From: Stenotrophomonas maltophilia
GTDB taxonomy: Bacteria > Pseudomonadota > Gammaproteobacteria > Xanthomonadales > Xanthomonadaceae
DNA length: 64,000 nt
Assembly (NCBI GenBank): GCA_002363385.1
Contig: DEVL01000003.1
Location: forward strand, 835,160 to 899,159
Direction: 5' to 3'
A program made the position numbers and the translations under genes. Under the pieces are notes generated by a model. That model saw only the letters and a program-made list of their open reading frames with translations, was not told where the DNA came from and did not search any database. Positions within the stretch are counted from its first letter, which is position 1; every line of letters begins with the position of its first letter. Positions 38,830 to 46,425 of the stretch are shown in pieces.

Positions 38830-39636
38830 ATGCGCTTTCGATTTCTATCGATGATCGTTGCGGCAGCCCTCGTGGCTGCCGCACCGGCCAATGCGCAGCG
38901 GCAGAGTCTGGCCGACCGCGTCGGCGCGCTTGAGCAGCAGGCCAACAACAACCAGTCCAACATGGACATGCTCAACCAGCTGAATCAGCTGCGTACCCAG
39001 TCGCAGGCCCTGCAGTCGCAGGTCGAGCAGCTGCAGCACGACAATGAGCAGCTCAAGCAGTCCGCCAAGGACCAGTATCTGGATCTGGACAGCCGCCTGA
39101 ACCGCCTGGAAGGTGGAGCCCCCGTGCTTCCCGCCGCCCCGGCCGCCGCCGCGCCTGCCCCCGCAGCACCCCCGAAACCGGCAACGGCCGCTTCCGAGCG
39201 GCCGCCTACCGTGCACGGCGATGCCGGCAGCCTGGCTGCCAGTGGCGACGAACGCACCGCCTACAACGTCGCCTTCGATTCGCTCAAGGCCGGCAAGTAC
39301 GACGACTCGGCGCAGCTGTTCCTGAGCTTCCTCGAGTTGTACCCCAACGGCGTCTATACCCCCAACGCGCTGTACTGGTTGGGCGAGAGCTATTACGCCA
39401 CCCGCAATTTCCCGCTGGCTGAGGCGCAGTTCCGCGACCTCATCTCGCGCTACCCGACCCACGACAAGGCGTCCGGTGGCCTGCTCAAGATCGGCCTCTC
39501 CCAGTATGGCGAAGGCAAGGTCGACCAGGCTCAGGCGACCCTCGAACAGGTCGTGTCCACCTATCCCGGCTCCGACGCCGCGCGCACCGCGCAGGACCGT
39601 CTGCAGTCGATCCGGCTGGGTCAGCAGATCCGCTGA
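38830..39636 (+). CDS. cpoB: Cell-division coordinator CpoB (YbgF)
   Basis: 268 residues with a signal peptide (MRFRFLSMIVAAALVAAAPANA), an N-terminal coiled coil (about 25-90, Gln/Asn/Leu-rich heptads) for trimerisation, a Pro/Ala linker, and C-terminal TPR repeats (about 140-268; GVYTPNALYWLGESYYATRNF). In E. coli it coordinates Tol and PBP1B at the septum. The start is 4 bp after the pal stop. Confidence 0.93.
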   Translation: MRFRFLSMIVAAALVAAAPANAQRQSLADRVGALEQQANNNQSNMDMLNQLNQLRTQSQALQSQVEQLQHDNEQLKQSAKDQYLDLDSRLNRLEGGAPVLPAAPAAAAPAPAAPPKPATAASERPPTVHGDAGSLAASGDERTAYNVAFDSLKAGKYDDSAQLFLSFLELYPNGVYTPNALYWLGESYYATRNFPLAEAQFRDLISRYPTHDKASGGLLKIGLSQYGEGKVDQAQATLEQVVSTYPGSDAARTAQDRLQSIRLGQQIR

Positions 39637-39643
39637 ACCCGCC

Positions 39644-39729
39644 CCCGGCCGCTGTCGCGGCCGGGCCCGGTATACTGATGGATTGCCAACCGGGCGCAGC
39701 CCGGTCCTCCGTGCCGGGCCATGCCCGGC
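39644..39729. repeat. Three consecutive hairpins before queE
   Basis: Three short perfect palindromes lie between cpoB and queE: 39644-39665 (CCCGGCCGC/GCGGCCGGG, TGTC loop), 39689-39705 (ACCGGGC/GCCCGGT, GCA loop) and 39713-39729 (GCCGGGC/GCCCGGC, CAT loop). A TATACT -10-like box at 39671 lies between the first two. The first probably ends the Tol-Pal mRNA; the latter two would be in the queE leader. Confidence 0.5.
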
Positions 39730-39768
39730 TGTTGTCGTTTCCGAAGCCGTCCCCCAAGAATCACCGCC

Positions 39769-40467
39769 ATGACCACGACCCTGTCCGCTGCCGCCGCACT
39801 CCCCAGTGAGATCGTGCAGTCCCCGCTGCCGCGACTGAAGATCACCGAGATCTTCCTGTCCCTGCAGGGCGAAGCCGATACCGCCGGCTGGCCGACCGTG
39901 TTCGTACGCCTGACCGGCTGCCCGCTGCGCTGTACCTATTGCGATACCGCCTACGCCTTCCACGGCGGCACCTGGTGGGACATCGACGCGATCGTGGACG
40001 AGGTGCTGGCCCAAGGCGTCCACCACGTCTGCGTGACCGGTGGCGAGCCGCTGGCGCAGAAGCGCTGCCTGGTGCTGTTGGAAAAGCTCTGCGACGCCGG
40101 CCTGGACGTCTCGCTGGAAACCTCCGGCGCGCTGGATGTCAGCGCCGTCGATCCGCGCGTGTCGCGCGTGGTCGACCTGAAAACCCCCGGCTCCGGCGAA
40201 ATGGCCCGCAACCGCCTGGAGAACCTGCCGCTGCTGACCAAGCGCGACCAGATCAAGTTCGTCCTGTGCAGCCGCGAGGATTACGAATGGGCCCGTGGCA
40301 TGGTCCGCGAGCACCGGCTCAACGAGCGCAGCATGGTGCTGTTCTCGCCGAGCAAGAGCGAGGTCAGCCCGCGTGAGCTGGCCGACTGGATCGTGGCCGA
40401 TCGGCTGCCGGTGCGCTTCCAGATGCAGCTGCACAAGCTGTTGTGGAATGACGAACCCGGGCGGTAA
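39769..40467 (+). CDS. queE: 7-carboxy-7-deazaguanine synthase QueE
   Basis: 232 residues from MTTTLSAAAALPS. Radical-SAM enzyme with the CX3CX2C cluster in LTGCPLRCTYCDTAYAF and the GGEPL motif. It ring-contracts 6-carboxytetrahydropterin to CDG in queuosine/preQ0 biosynthesis. The frame is open from 39721, but that stretch is the hairpin leader. queC follows 114 bp later, so the two steps are adjacent. Confidence 0.95.
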   Translation: MTTTLSAAAALPSEIVQSPLPRLKITEIFLSLQGEADTAGWPTVFVRLTGCPLRCTYCDTAYAFHGGTWWDIDAIVDEVLAQGVHHVCVTGGEPLAQKRCLVLLEKLCDAGLDVSLETSGALDVSAVDPRVSRVVDLKTPGSGEMARNRLENLPLLTKRDQIKFVLCSREDYEWARGMVREHRLNERSMVLFSPSKSEVSPRELADWIVADRLPVRFQMQLHKLLWNDEPGR

Positions 40468-40581
40468 CGCCGGCCGCAGTGCTACGGCGCTGGGCTTGCC
40501 ATCGACCTCGCCTCACCATCAGTAAAGACGTCCGGCGCGGGACAGCGTGCTGGTTCCCCGTAAACCACCGGAAACACCCCC

Positions 40582-41247
40582 ATGAAAAAAGCAGTCGTCC
40601 TCCTGTCCGGCGGCATGGACTCCGCCGCCGTCGTTGCCATCGCCCGCGAGCAGGGGTTTGCCGTCCACGCCCTGAGCGTGCGCTACGGCCAGCGCCACAC
40701 CTCCGAACTCGATGCCGCTGCCGCCGTCGCCAGCGCGCTGGGTGCGGTCGCCCACAAGACCGTCAATGTCGACCTGCGCAGCATCGGCGGCTCGGCCCTG
40801 ACCGATGACATCGACGTCCCGGAAGCGGGCGGCGAGGGCATCCCGGTCACGTACGTGCCGGCACGCAACACGATCATGCTGTCCGTCGCGCTGGGCTGGG
40901 CCGAAGTGCTGGGCGCCAACGACATCTTCTGTGGGGTCAACGCGGTGGACTACTCCGGCTACCCGGATTGCCGCCCCGAATTCATCCAGGCCTTCCAGGC
41001 ACTGGCCAACCTGGCCACCAAGGCTGGCGTGGAAGGGGCGGGGATCCAGGTCCATGCACCGCTGCAGTTCCTGAGCAAAGCCGACATCGTGCGTGAAGGC
41101 GTCCGCCTGGGCGTGGACTTCGGTCTGACCGTGTCCTGCTACAACGCCGATGATCAGGGCCGCGCCTGCGGCCACTGCGATGCCTGCCGCCTGCGTGCGC
41201 AGGGCTTCACCGATGCCGGCGTGCCGGACCCGACCCATTACGTGTGA
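40582..41247 (+). CDS. queC: 7-cyano-7-deazaguanine synthase QueC
   Basis: 221 residues. N-terminal PP-loop motif LLSGGMDSAAVVAIA and a C-terminal zinc site with four cysteines (SCYNADDQGRACGHCDACRLR). It converts CDG to preQ0 with ATP and ammonia. Together with queE it gives two consecutive steps of the tRNA queuosine pathway; queD and queF are not in the window. Confidence 0.95.
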   Translation: MKKAVVLLSGGMDSAAVVAIAREQGFAVHALSVRYGQRHTSELDAAAAVASALGAVAHKTVNVDLRSIGGSALTDDIDVPEAGGEGIPVTYVPARNTIMLSVALGWAEVLGANDIFCGVNAVDYSGYPDCRPEFIQAFQALANLATKAGVEGAGIQVHAPLQFLSKADIVREGVRLGVDFGLTVSCYNADDQGRACGHCDACRLRAQGFTDAGVPDPTHYV

Positions 41248-41319
41248 TGCCGGACGGGTACGCATGAGCGCCAAGATGCGTTAGAATGCGCACCCCCGGC
41301 GTCATGTCGGGGATGCAAT

Positions 41320-41395
41320 GGGCCGTTAGCTCAGTTGGTAGAGCAGAAGACTTTTAATCTTTTGGTCGATGGTTCGAATCCATCACGGCCCACCA
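41320..41395 (+). tRNA. tRNA-Lys (UUU)
   Basis: A 76-nt cloverleaf: acceptor GGGCCGT pairs with ACGGCCC, D-loop TAGCTCAGTTGGTAGAGC, anticodon loop CTTTTAA with anticodon TTT, T-arm GGTTCGAATCC, discriminator A and encoded CCA. TAGAAT at 41282-41287 is a plausible -10. An intrinsic terminator follows at 41411. Confidence 0.98.
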
Positions 41396-41410
41396 TTTGC
41401 ATCATGATCG

Positions 41411-41435
41411 AGGCGACCGCGAGGTCGCCTTTTTC
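41411..41435 (+). terminator. Rho-independent terminator of tRNA-Lys
   Basis: AGGCGACC / GGTCGCCT with a GCGA loop followed by TTTTT, 16 bp after the tRNA CCA. Confidence 0.92.
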
Positions 41436-41483
41436 ATGTCTCCGGCGCTGCCCGGATCGCATGATTGATCTTCGTCGCTGATA

Positions 41484-41519
41484 AATGAACGAGGGTGCCC
41501 ATGGGCACCCTCGTTCATT
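41484..41519. repeat. 36-bp perfect palindrome
   Basis: An uninterrupted 18-bp inverted repeat centred on CATG at 41500-41503 (core GAGGGTGCC-CAT-G...). It lies between the tRNA-Lys terminator and the 3' end of the convergent autotransporter gene. It is not a GTAG REP and is not followed by a T-run on either strand (TTA on plus, TTTAT on minus). Confidence 0.75.
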
Positions 41520-41591
41520 ACCGCGATATGTCATGCCTACGGAGTGGTGTCACTGGTAGTCCAGACCCCACGCTTAACCTCTAGGCTAAGC

Positions 41592-44500
41592 TCACCACGC
41601 GTACTTCACGCCCAGCAAACCGCCATAGCTGCGGTAGTCATGCGCACCACGTCCGGTGCTGATCTCGCCCCAAGCAGTCAGCTTGCGGCTCAGCTGAAGC
41701 TGTACACCGGCCTTGGCCTCATACACATCGCGCGGTGCCACCCCTTCCAGGCGAATGTCATCCAGCCAGACGGCGTTGGCGCCGCCGTGGCTGCGCAGCC
41801 AGTTTACCGCTGCGAACGGCTGCACGCGGTTGATGCCTTCCATGGTGGTATGGCCGAACAGGCGCACGCCCACGCGGGTACGGACGCCCCCGGCGTTGGC
41901 CTCGCGCACGTCGGTGCCGTTTGTCTCCACGTGGTGGCCGCGGTCCATGCTGTAGTCGCTCCAGATCACCTGTGCCTGCGGTTCCAGGTACATCGCGCTG
42001 GCGCTGCCGCGATACACGTTGAAGGCGTAGCCGGCTTCGACCGAAGCGCTGGTGCTGCGGCTGTCGTAACGCTCGGCCTGCAGCGCATCGCCCTGGGTGG
42101 TGTTACGGAAGCGCGCGATCTGCGCCCAGCTGTCCACGTAGAGGCCGCCGTCGTTTGCGGCATCGCGCAGCCAGCTGCCGTAGACACCGGCGGCGCGGCC
42201 CTTGACCCGACCTTCGGCGGTATAGCCGGTGACCTCGGAGAGCACGCGCTCGGTGGCTTCGCCGGTCCCCACCATCACGCCAGCGACACCGCGGTCTTCG
42301 CGGCCCCAACGAGTGAGGTCGGCGCCCACCTGCAGCAGGTGCTGGCGGCCCTGATGTGTGAGCTGGTCATCGATGCGGCCACGGGTATGGTCCGAGGTCA
42401 CGCGGGCCCAGACGCCGCCCATCGTATCCGCGTTCTTCTGGCGCTCTGCCAGGTTCGGCTCACCCACGCGCTCGTGCATCGTGAGGTCGAACATGCCGAC
42501 GGCAGCGGCCTGGTTGGCGAGGTAGACGCCGCCTTCCGGGCGCTCGACCGGCGTGGGCACTTCGGGGTCCAGGCAGGCCGGGCTCTGCGGGTTGGCCAGG
42601 CACTCGTCGATGGGGGCCACCGGCAGTTGCGAGCGAAGGTACCAGTCGCCATCGGTCGGGTCGGTGCGGCCACCCTGATGCAGGAAGTACTCATAGGCAC
42701 CGCCCACGGCACGGCCCTGCAACTGGTATTCACCGGCAGAAACGCCGTCCACCTGGACCAGCTGGATGCCGTCATGGGTGAGGGCTCCCGGCCCACCGAT
42801 ATTGTTCACGGCGATACGCGCGGTACCCGAGGTGTCGCCGCGCACGTGCAGCCGGTCGGTGGGCGAGGTGTCATCACCCAGTGCGGTGTTCATCGCCAGC
42901 AGGCCGTTGTCGGCATGGAAGTTGCCGTCCACGGTGACGGTCTTGTACTGGCCGTCCGTATGGTCGAAGGCAAGGGTGGCGTTGGCGATCGCGAGGGTGC
43001 CGATCTGCGAATCGCCGGTCACGTCCCAGCGGCTGCCGTTGGCCAGCGAGAGATCACCCACGGCATCGGTGGCACCTTTCCAGTAGCTGTCGTGGTCGAG
43101 CGAGAGGGAGGAGGTGAGGTAGAGGAAACCATTGCCGTCGCGGTCGATGGCGGCATCGGAGAAACGGATGTCCCCGAGGGCGACCACGTTGCGGTCGAAG
43201 GAAACGGTATTGGCACTGTCCGAGGCGAACTCGGCCAGCCGACCGTTTCCGCCTTCGATACGGGTGCCATCGCTCGCACGCAGTGAGGCAGCGTCGAGGC
43301 CGAGGCCGGCCGAGGCGGCGGCGTGAAGGGTGCCGCCGTGGAGCTCGATCCGAGCACCATTGGTGGCCTGTGCGGCGTAAGCACCGGCGCCTTGGGTGGT
43401 CACCTGCGTGCCGGTGGCCTGCACGAGGGCGCCGTCGATGGCGTCAAGCCCGTGCGATGCAATGCCAAGGGTCGTGACCGAGGAGTCCAGCACCTGAATG
43501 CTGCTGCCTGCGCCCCTTACAGCGAGGCCCTGCGCAGTATTGCCGTCGGTCTGCACGCGCACCTGCTGCAGGGAGAGCTGGTTGTTGCCGCCGTAGACCG
43601 CTGCACCCTTGGACTGATCCCCATGGGTGTGTACGGTGCCGCCGATCATCTGCATGGCGGAGCCGTCACCCTCCACGTCCAGGCCGTCGGCCCAGTAGCC
43701 AGTGGTGGACACCTCGGTGTTCAGCAGGGTCGCCTTCGACCCGGACGATGCGACGACGCCGCTGGCGCCAAACATGCTTCCCGCAGCGTCGAGCGTGCGG
43801 TCGCCAGCGGTGGCGATGCGCGCGTTGGCGACGTTGACGGTGCTGGCGCCGTACGCCCAGATGCCGCGGCTGCGGTCGCCCGTCGAGGCGATGGAGCCGC
43901 CGTCGATGTTGACGCTTGCGCTGTCGCTCAGCAGCACGCCATGGGAATCTGCCGCGCTGGTGCGCAGGGTGGATCCGTTGACGTTGACGCGCGTGCCAGC
44001 ATTGCGCGCGGTGACGCCGTCGCCGTTTGCACCCATGGCGGTGAGGCTGGAGTCGATGATGTTCAACTGCGCACCGCCCAATGCGGCAGCGCCATGGCCA
44101 CGGTCGCCGGATGTGACGGTGCTGTTGCTCAGGCTCAACACGGCATCGCTGCCACGCGCGAACACGCCGATGGAGCCCAGACCGGTGGTGGTGATGTCCA
44201 GGTCGCTGGCGTTGATGGTGCCGGCGGTGGAATAGAGCCCGTAGGCTTCCTGGCCCGTTGTGCTGACCTGGCCGCCGGCGACGGTGATGCGGCTGTCGGC
44301 GCTGTCGACCATGGCACCGTGGGAGTTCAAGCCGGTGGTGCTGATGTTGGTCGAAGCGGCATCGATGCTGCCGGCAGTGGTGGCATACAACCCGTAGGAC
44401 CTCGCGCCGATGGTGCTGATGGAGGTGTCGCGGACATCCACGTGAGCACCGTTATCGGCGGACACACCATGGCTGTTGATCCGATCGGCGCGACCCGCAC

Positions 44501-45263
44501 GAATGGTGGTGCTTTCGACGACCGCCTGGCCGCGCAAGGTGGCAACCACTCCAGAGGACAAAGAATTGATGGTGCTCTCGCTGATGTTCAGGCGGGCACC
44601 GGCACCGCCGGCGAAGGCAGCGGGCCCGTTGCTGTTCACGGTGGCACCAACCGCGTTGATCGTGCCGCTGGCACCGGCCGTGCTGCTGCCGGAGAGCAGA
44701 CCGACCGAGCCGCCCATGTTGGTGATGACGGTGCCCTGGCCAGCGCTGTCGCGGCCCAGGTTGACCACGCCATGGTCGGTTGCACGTACGCCATCGGCGT
44801 AGATCGCCGCCGTGCTGATGCGGCCGCCGTTGAAGTTGACTTCACTGCCGGTGCCGGTGGCCTGCACGCCGCGCCCGTTGTTGCCGGTGGAGTTGAAGAT
44901 GACGCCTTCGGCCACAATCTGGCCGCCAGACACGGCGTTCAGGCCAGGCGACACGTAGCCAGACGTGGAGATGGTGCTGTTGTTCAGTTCGATGCGACTG
45001 CCGACGCCATCGGCGATAGCGCCGGAGGCCTCTTCGCCGCTGGTGGACAGGGTCATGTCCGATGCAGTGATCGTGCCACCGTTGACGGCGCTCATCGCGT
45101 GACCCAGATAGCCGGGATTGCCTGCAACGGTTTGACCGCTGGCATCGACATGGGTGCCGTCGGCAACAATCGGCAGCGCGTTGGCGGCATCGGCACCTGC
45201 CATTGCGATCACGGAAGCGATCGCCAAGGAAAGGACCCGCTGTACTGAGACATCAGACTTCAT
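41592..45263 (-). CDS. Autotransporter (type V) adhesin-like outer-membrane protein
   Basis: 1223 residues from MKSDVSVQRVLSLAIASVIAMAGADA (signal peptide); 24 earlier in-frame codons look non-coding. The passenger (about 30-830) consists of 22-26-residue repeats (pattern DSxISTxGxxSxGxxAxxGSxxxA) predicting a right-handed beta-helix. A pertactin-like stem (about 790-900, with LTHDGIQLVQVDGVSAGEYQL) precedes the C-terminal barrel (about 950-1223: GVWARVTSDHTRGR ... YRSYGGLLGVKYAW, ending in the terminal aromatic). No protease motif or RGD was seen, so adhesion or surface interaction is the likely role. The repeats resemble pertactin/AIDA-type passengers in general only. Confidence 0.85.
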   Translation of the reverse strand: MKSDVSVQRVLSLAIASVIAMAGADAANALPIVADGTHVDASGQTVAGNPGYLGHAMSAVNGGTITASDMTLSTSGEEASGAIADGVGSRIELNNSTISTSGYVSPGLNAVSGGQIVAEGVIFNSTGNNGRGVQATGTGSEVNFNGGRISTAAIYADGVRATDHGVVNLGRDSAGQGTVITNMGGSVGLLSGSSTAGASGTINAVGATVNSNGPAAFAGGAGARLNISESTINSLSSGVVATLRGQAVVESTTIRAGRADRINSHGVSADNGAHVDVRDTSISTIGARSYGLYATTAGSIDAASTNISTTGLNSHGAMVDSADSRITVAGGQVSTTGQEAYGLYSTAGTINASDLDITTTGLGSIGVFARGSDAVLSLSNSTVTSGDRGHGAAALGGAQLNIIDSSLTAMGANGDGVTARNAGTRVNVNGSTLRTSAADSHGVLLSDSASVNIDGGSIASTGDRSRGIWAYGASTVNVANARIATAGDRTLDAAGSMFGASGVVASSGSKATLLNTEVSTTGYWADGLDVEGDGSAMQMIGGTVHTHGDQSKGAAVYGGNNQLSLQQVRVQTDGNTAQGLAVRGAGSSIQVLDSSVTTLGIASHGLDAIDGALVQATGTQVTTQGAGAYAAQATNGARIELHGGTLHAAASAGLGLDAASLRASDGTRIEGGNGRLAEFASDSANTVSFDRNVVALGDIRFSDAAIDRDGNGFLYLTSSLSLDHDSYWKGATDAVGDLSLANGSRWDVTGDSQIGTLAIANATLAFDHTDGQYKTVTVDGNFHADNGLLAMNTALGDDTSPTDRLHVRGDTSGTARIAVNNIGGPGALTHDGIQLVQVDGVSAGEYQLQGRAVGGAYEYFLHQGGRTDPTDGDWYLRSQLPVAPIDECLANPQSPACLDPEVPTPVERPEGGVYLANQAAAVGMFDLTMHERVGEPNLAERQKNADTMGGVWARVTSDHTRGRIDDQLTHQGRQHLLQVGADLTRWGREDRGVAGVMVGTGEATERVLSEVTGYTAEGRVKGRAAGVYGSWLRDAANDGGLYVDSWAQIARFRNTTQGDALQAERYDSRSTSASVEAGYAFNVYRGSASAMYLEPQAQVIWSDYSMDRGHHVETNGTDVREANAGGVRTRVGVRLFGHTTMEGINRVQPFAAVNWLRSHGGANAVWLDDIRLEGVAPRDVYEAKAGVQLQLSRKLTAWGEISTGRGAHDYRSYGGLLGVKYAW

Positions 45264-45474
45264 GGTGTGCAACCTCGTAGTGTCGGCATTGGCATGCCCG
45301 GTAAGTTCGAGGTCGCACAGTAGGAGGGCTGTCAATCAGAGGACATGCAATTAGTTGTATTTGCGTGGCCGGTCACAGATTTATTCAACTCTAGTTAATC
45401 ATTGCGATTAAATCCCCGTGTTCGATTCCCCCTGTCTATGCACTTCTTCTGTTCGATCAATCATCCGCACATGT

Positions 45475-45506
45475 TCCGCATGCGGAGGAAATCATCCGCA
45501 TGCGGA
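45475..45506. promoter_or_regulatory. Twin 12-bp palindromic operator candidate
   Basis: Two exact copies of the self-complementary 12-mer TCCGCATGCGGA start at 45475 and 45495, 20 bp apart (about two helical turns). A degenerate half-site (TCCGCACATG) begins at 45464. Such phasing suits two dimers of a repressor on one DNA face. Candidate ligands are the HTH protein encoded at 45660 or an unlinked regulator; the controlled promoter may be that of the autotransporter or of a plus-strand small RNA. Confidence 0.55.
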
Positions 45507-45580
45507 ACCGCAGTTGCCGCGGGAACCAGCTTTGTGCCCTAATCCCTATCGTGGGCGGTGCTACAGGCACTGCACAGAAT

Positions 45581-45636
45581 GAAGGCCGCAGGCTGGACGG
45601 ACTCGGGAGGTCCACCAGCATGCGGCCTTCGTTTTT
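45581..45636 (+). terminator. Plus-strand intrinsic terminator without an assigned gene
   Basis: A long hairpin (outer stem GAAGGCCGCA/TGCGGCCTTC, perfect 10 bp; inner GCTGG/CCAGC and TGGAC/GTCCA pairs) is followed by GTTTTT. The T-run is on the plus strand only, yet both flanking genes run on the minus strand. It therefore implies a plus-strand transcript starting in 45300-45560, possibly a small RNA. Confidence 0.6.
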
Positions 45637-45659
45637 CCAGCACGCGAGCGCGCCCCTGA

Positions 45660-45944
45660 TTACGCGACCTTGTCGTATGCGTCCAGGTGATGCCAGCTCT
45701 CCTGAGCCTCCCAGCCCAGCATCGCTAGGCCGACCGTCTTCGGAATGGGCCGCTCGCCACTGCGGTAGTACGCGAGCATGCGGCGGCTGATTCCAAGCGC
45801 GTCGGCGGCGGTGTCCAGTGACAGGCCGTGGTGGTGCATCCATGCAACGACCTGCTGATGCGAGTACTCGCCTTTCTGCTCGATTGCCATGGCCCGCAGG
45901 TTGTCGCTGGCCAAGGTCAGATCGTCGTCATCCGCGAAGATCAC
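45660..45944 (-). CDS. Small XRE-type helix-turn-helix protein
   Basis: 94 residues from a GTG at 45942-45944. An acidic N-terminus (IFADDDDLTLASDN) precedes an HTH of about 35 residues (LSLDTAADALGISRRMLAYYRSGERPIPKTVGLAMLGWE), with the recognition helix near SRRMLAYYR. It resembles the DNA-binding part of antitoxin-like or phage-type regulators, but no toxin gene adjoins it. The GTG start overlaps the upstream DUF6713 gene by 17 bp, so it is probably the last gene of a three-gene operon. No strong ribosome site was seen; an internal ATG (MAIEQKGEYS) would give a shorter form. Confidence 0.65.
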   Translation of the reverse strand: MIFADDDDLTLASDNLRAMAIEQKGEYSHQQVVAWMHHHGLSLDTAADALGISRRMLAYYRSGERPIPKTVGLAMLGWEAQESWHHLDAYDKVA

Positions 45945-46422
45945 GCAGGGTGCGCGTCTTTAGCGGTGCGCGCCTATCGGCGAAGCACCACGTATCGCGG
46001 CGCAGCAGCCACACTGCCGAGACAAGGCAGGCGAGAATGATGACGATCGACAACGGCAGGTGGAAGGCGCGATGCCCGAACGCGGCGAAGCCGAGGTGAA
46101 TGGCGAACGTGGCCAGGCCCAGCGCCGCGCAGAACATCGCGAAACCGCGTGCTTTGTTGGTCCGCAGCACTACATGGCGATAGCCGGCCAACATGATGCC
46201 TACGGCGATCAGATTGAAGACCAGGAAACCCTGCACGCCGCCCGGTAGCAGGAACATCTCCCACTCGCGCCAGAAGGCGGCATCGATCTGATGGAGAATC
46301 AGGGCGAGCAGAGTGGCGAAGTAGCTTCTTTCCATGCGCAGCGCAGCCATCAACGCTGCGGATCCTGCAGCGGCCGCAGTGTAGCGGTTGCGCACGACCT
46401 GTTGGATGACACTGCGTTGCAT
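45928..46422 (-). CDS. DUF6713-like small membrane protein
   Basis: 164 residues with four predicted membrane helices. The segment LILHQIDAAFWREWEMFLLPGGVQGFLVFN matches the H-x-x-DA-x-x-xEW signature of DUF6713 proteins. The start at 46422 lies 3 bp after the S41 peptidase stop, so the two are translationally coupled; MERSYFATLLAL (codon 30) is an alternative start closer to the family N-terminus. Function unknown. Confidence 0.6.
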   Translation of the reverse strand: MQRSVIQQVVRNRYTAAAAGSAALMAALRMERSYFATLLALILHQIDAAFWREWEMFLLPGGVQGFLVFNLIAVGIMLAGYRHVVLRTNKARGFAMFCAALGLATFAIHLGFAAFGHRAFHLPLSIVIILACLVSAVWLLRRDTWCFADRRAPLKTRTLRDLRG

Positions 46423-46425
46423 GGA

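Larger units (their letters stand above)
45264..45659. other. Intergenic region with repeated operator-like palindromes and an orphan terminator
   Basis: 396 bp with no convincing protein gene, AT-rich at 45340-45420 (TTAGTTGTATTTGC, AGTTAATCATTGCG). It is upstream of the autotransporter (minus) and downstream of the HTH gene (minus). It holds two copies of TCCGCATGCGGA and a plus-strand intrinsic terminator; both are listed separately. The autotransporter promoter must lie here. Confidence 0.6.

Noticed and set aside
40468..40581. preQ1 riboswitch upstream of queC
   Set aside because: None of the known preQ1-I/II/III conserved cores is visible in this gap.
43323..45248. 641-codon plus-strand frame over the autotransporter
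   Set aside because: Antisense shadow of the repeat-rich passenger; its apparent Gly/Val repeats follow from the sense-strand repeats.
45418..45450. tRNA-like TTCGATTCC near 45421 as the right end of an island inserted at tRNA-Lys
   Set aside because: Only about 8-10 bases resemble the tRNA-Lys T-arm and the flanks do not extend the match; too short for an attachment-site claim, and no integrase is present.
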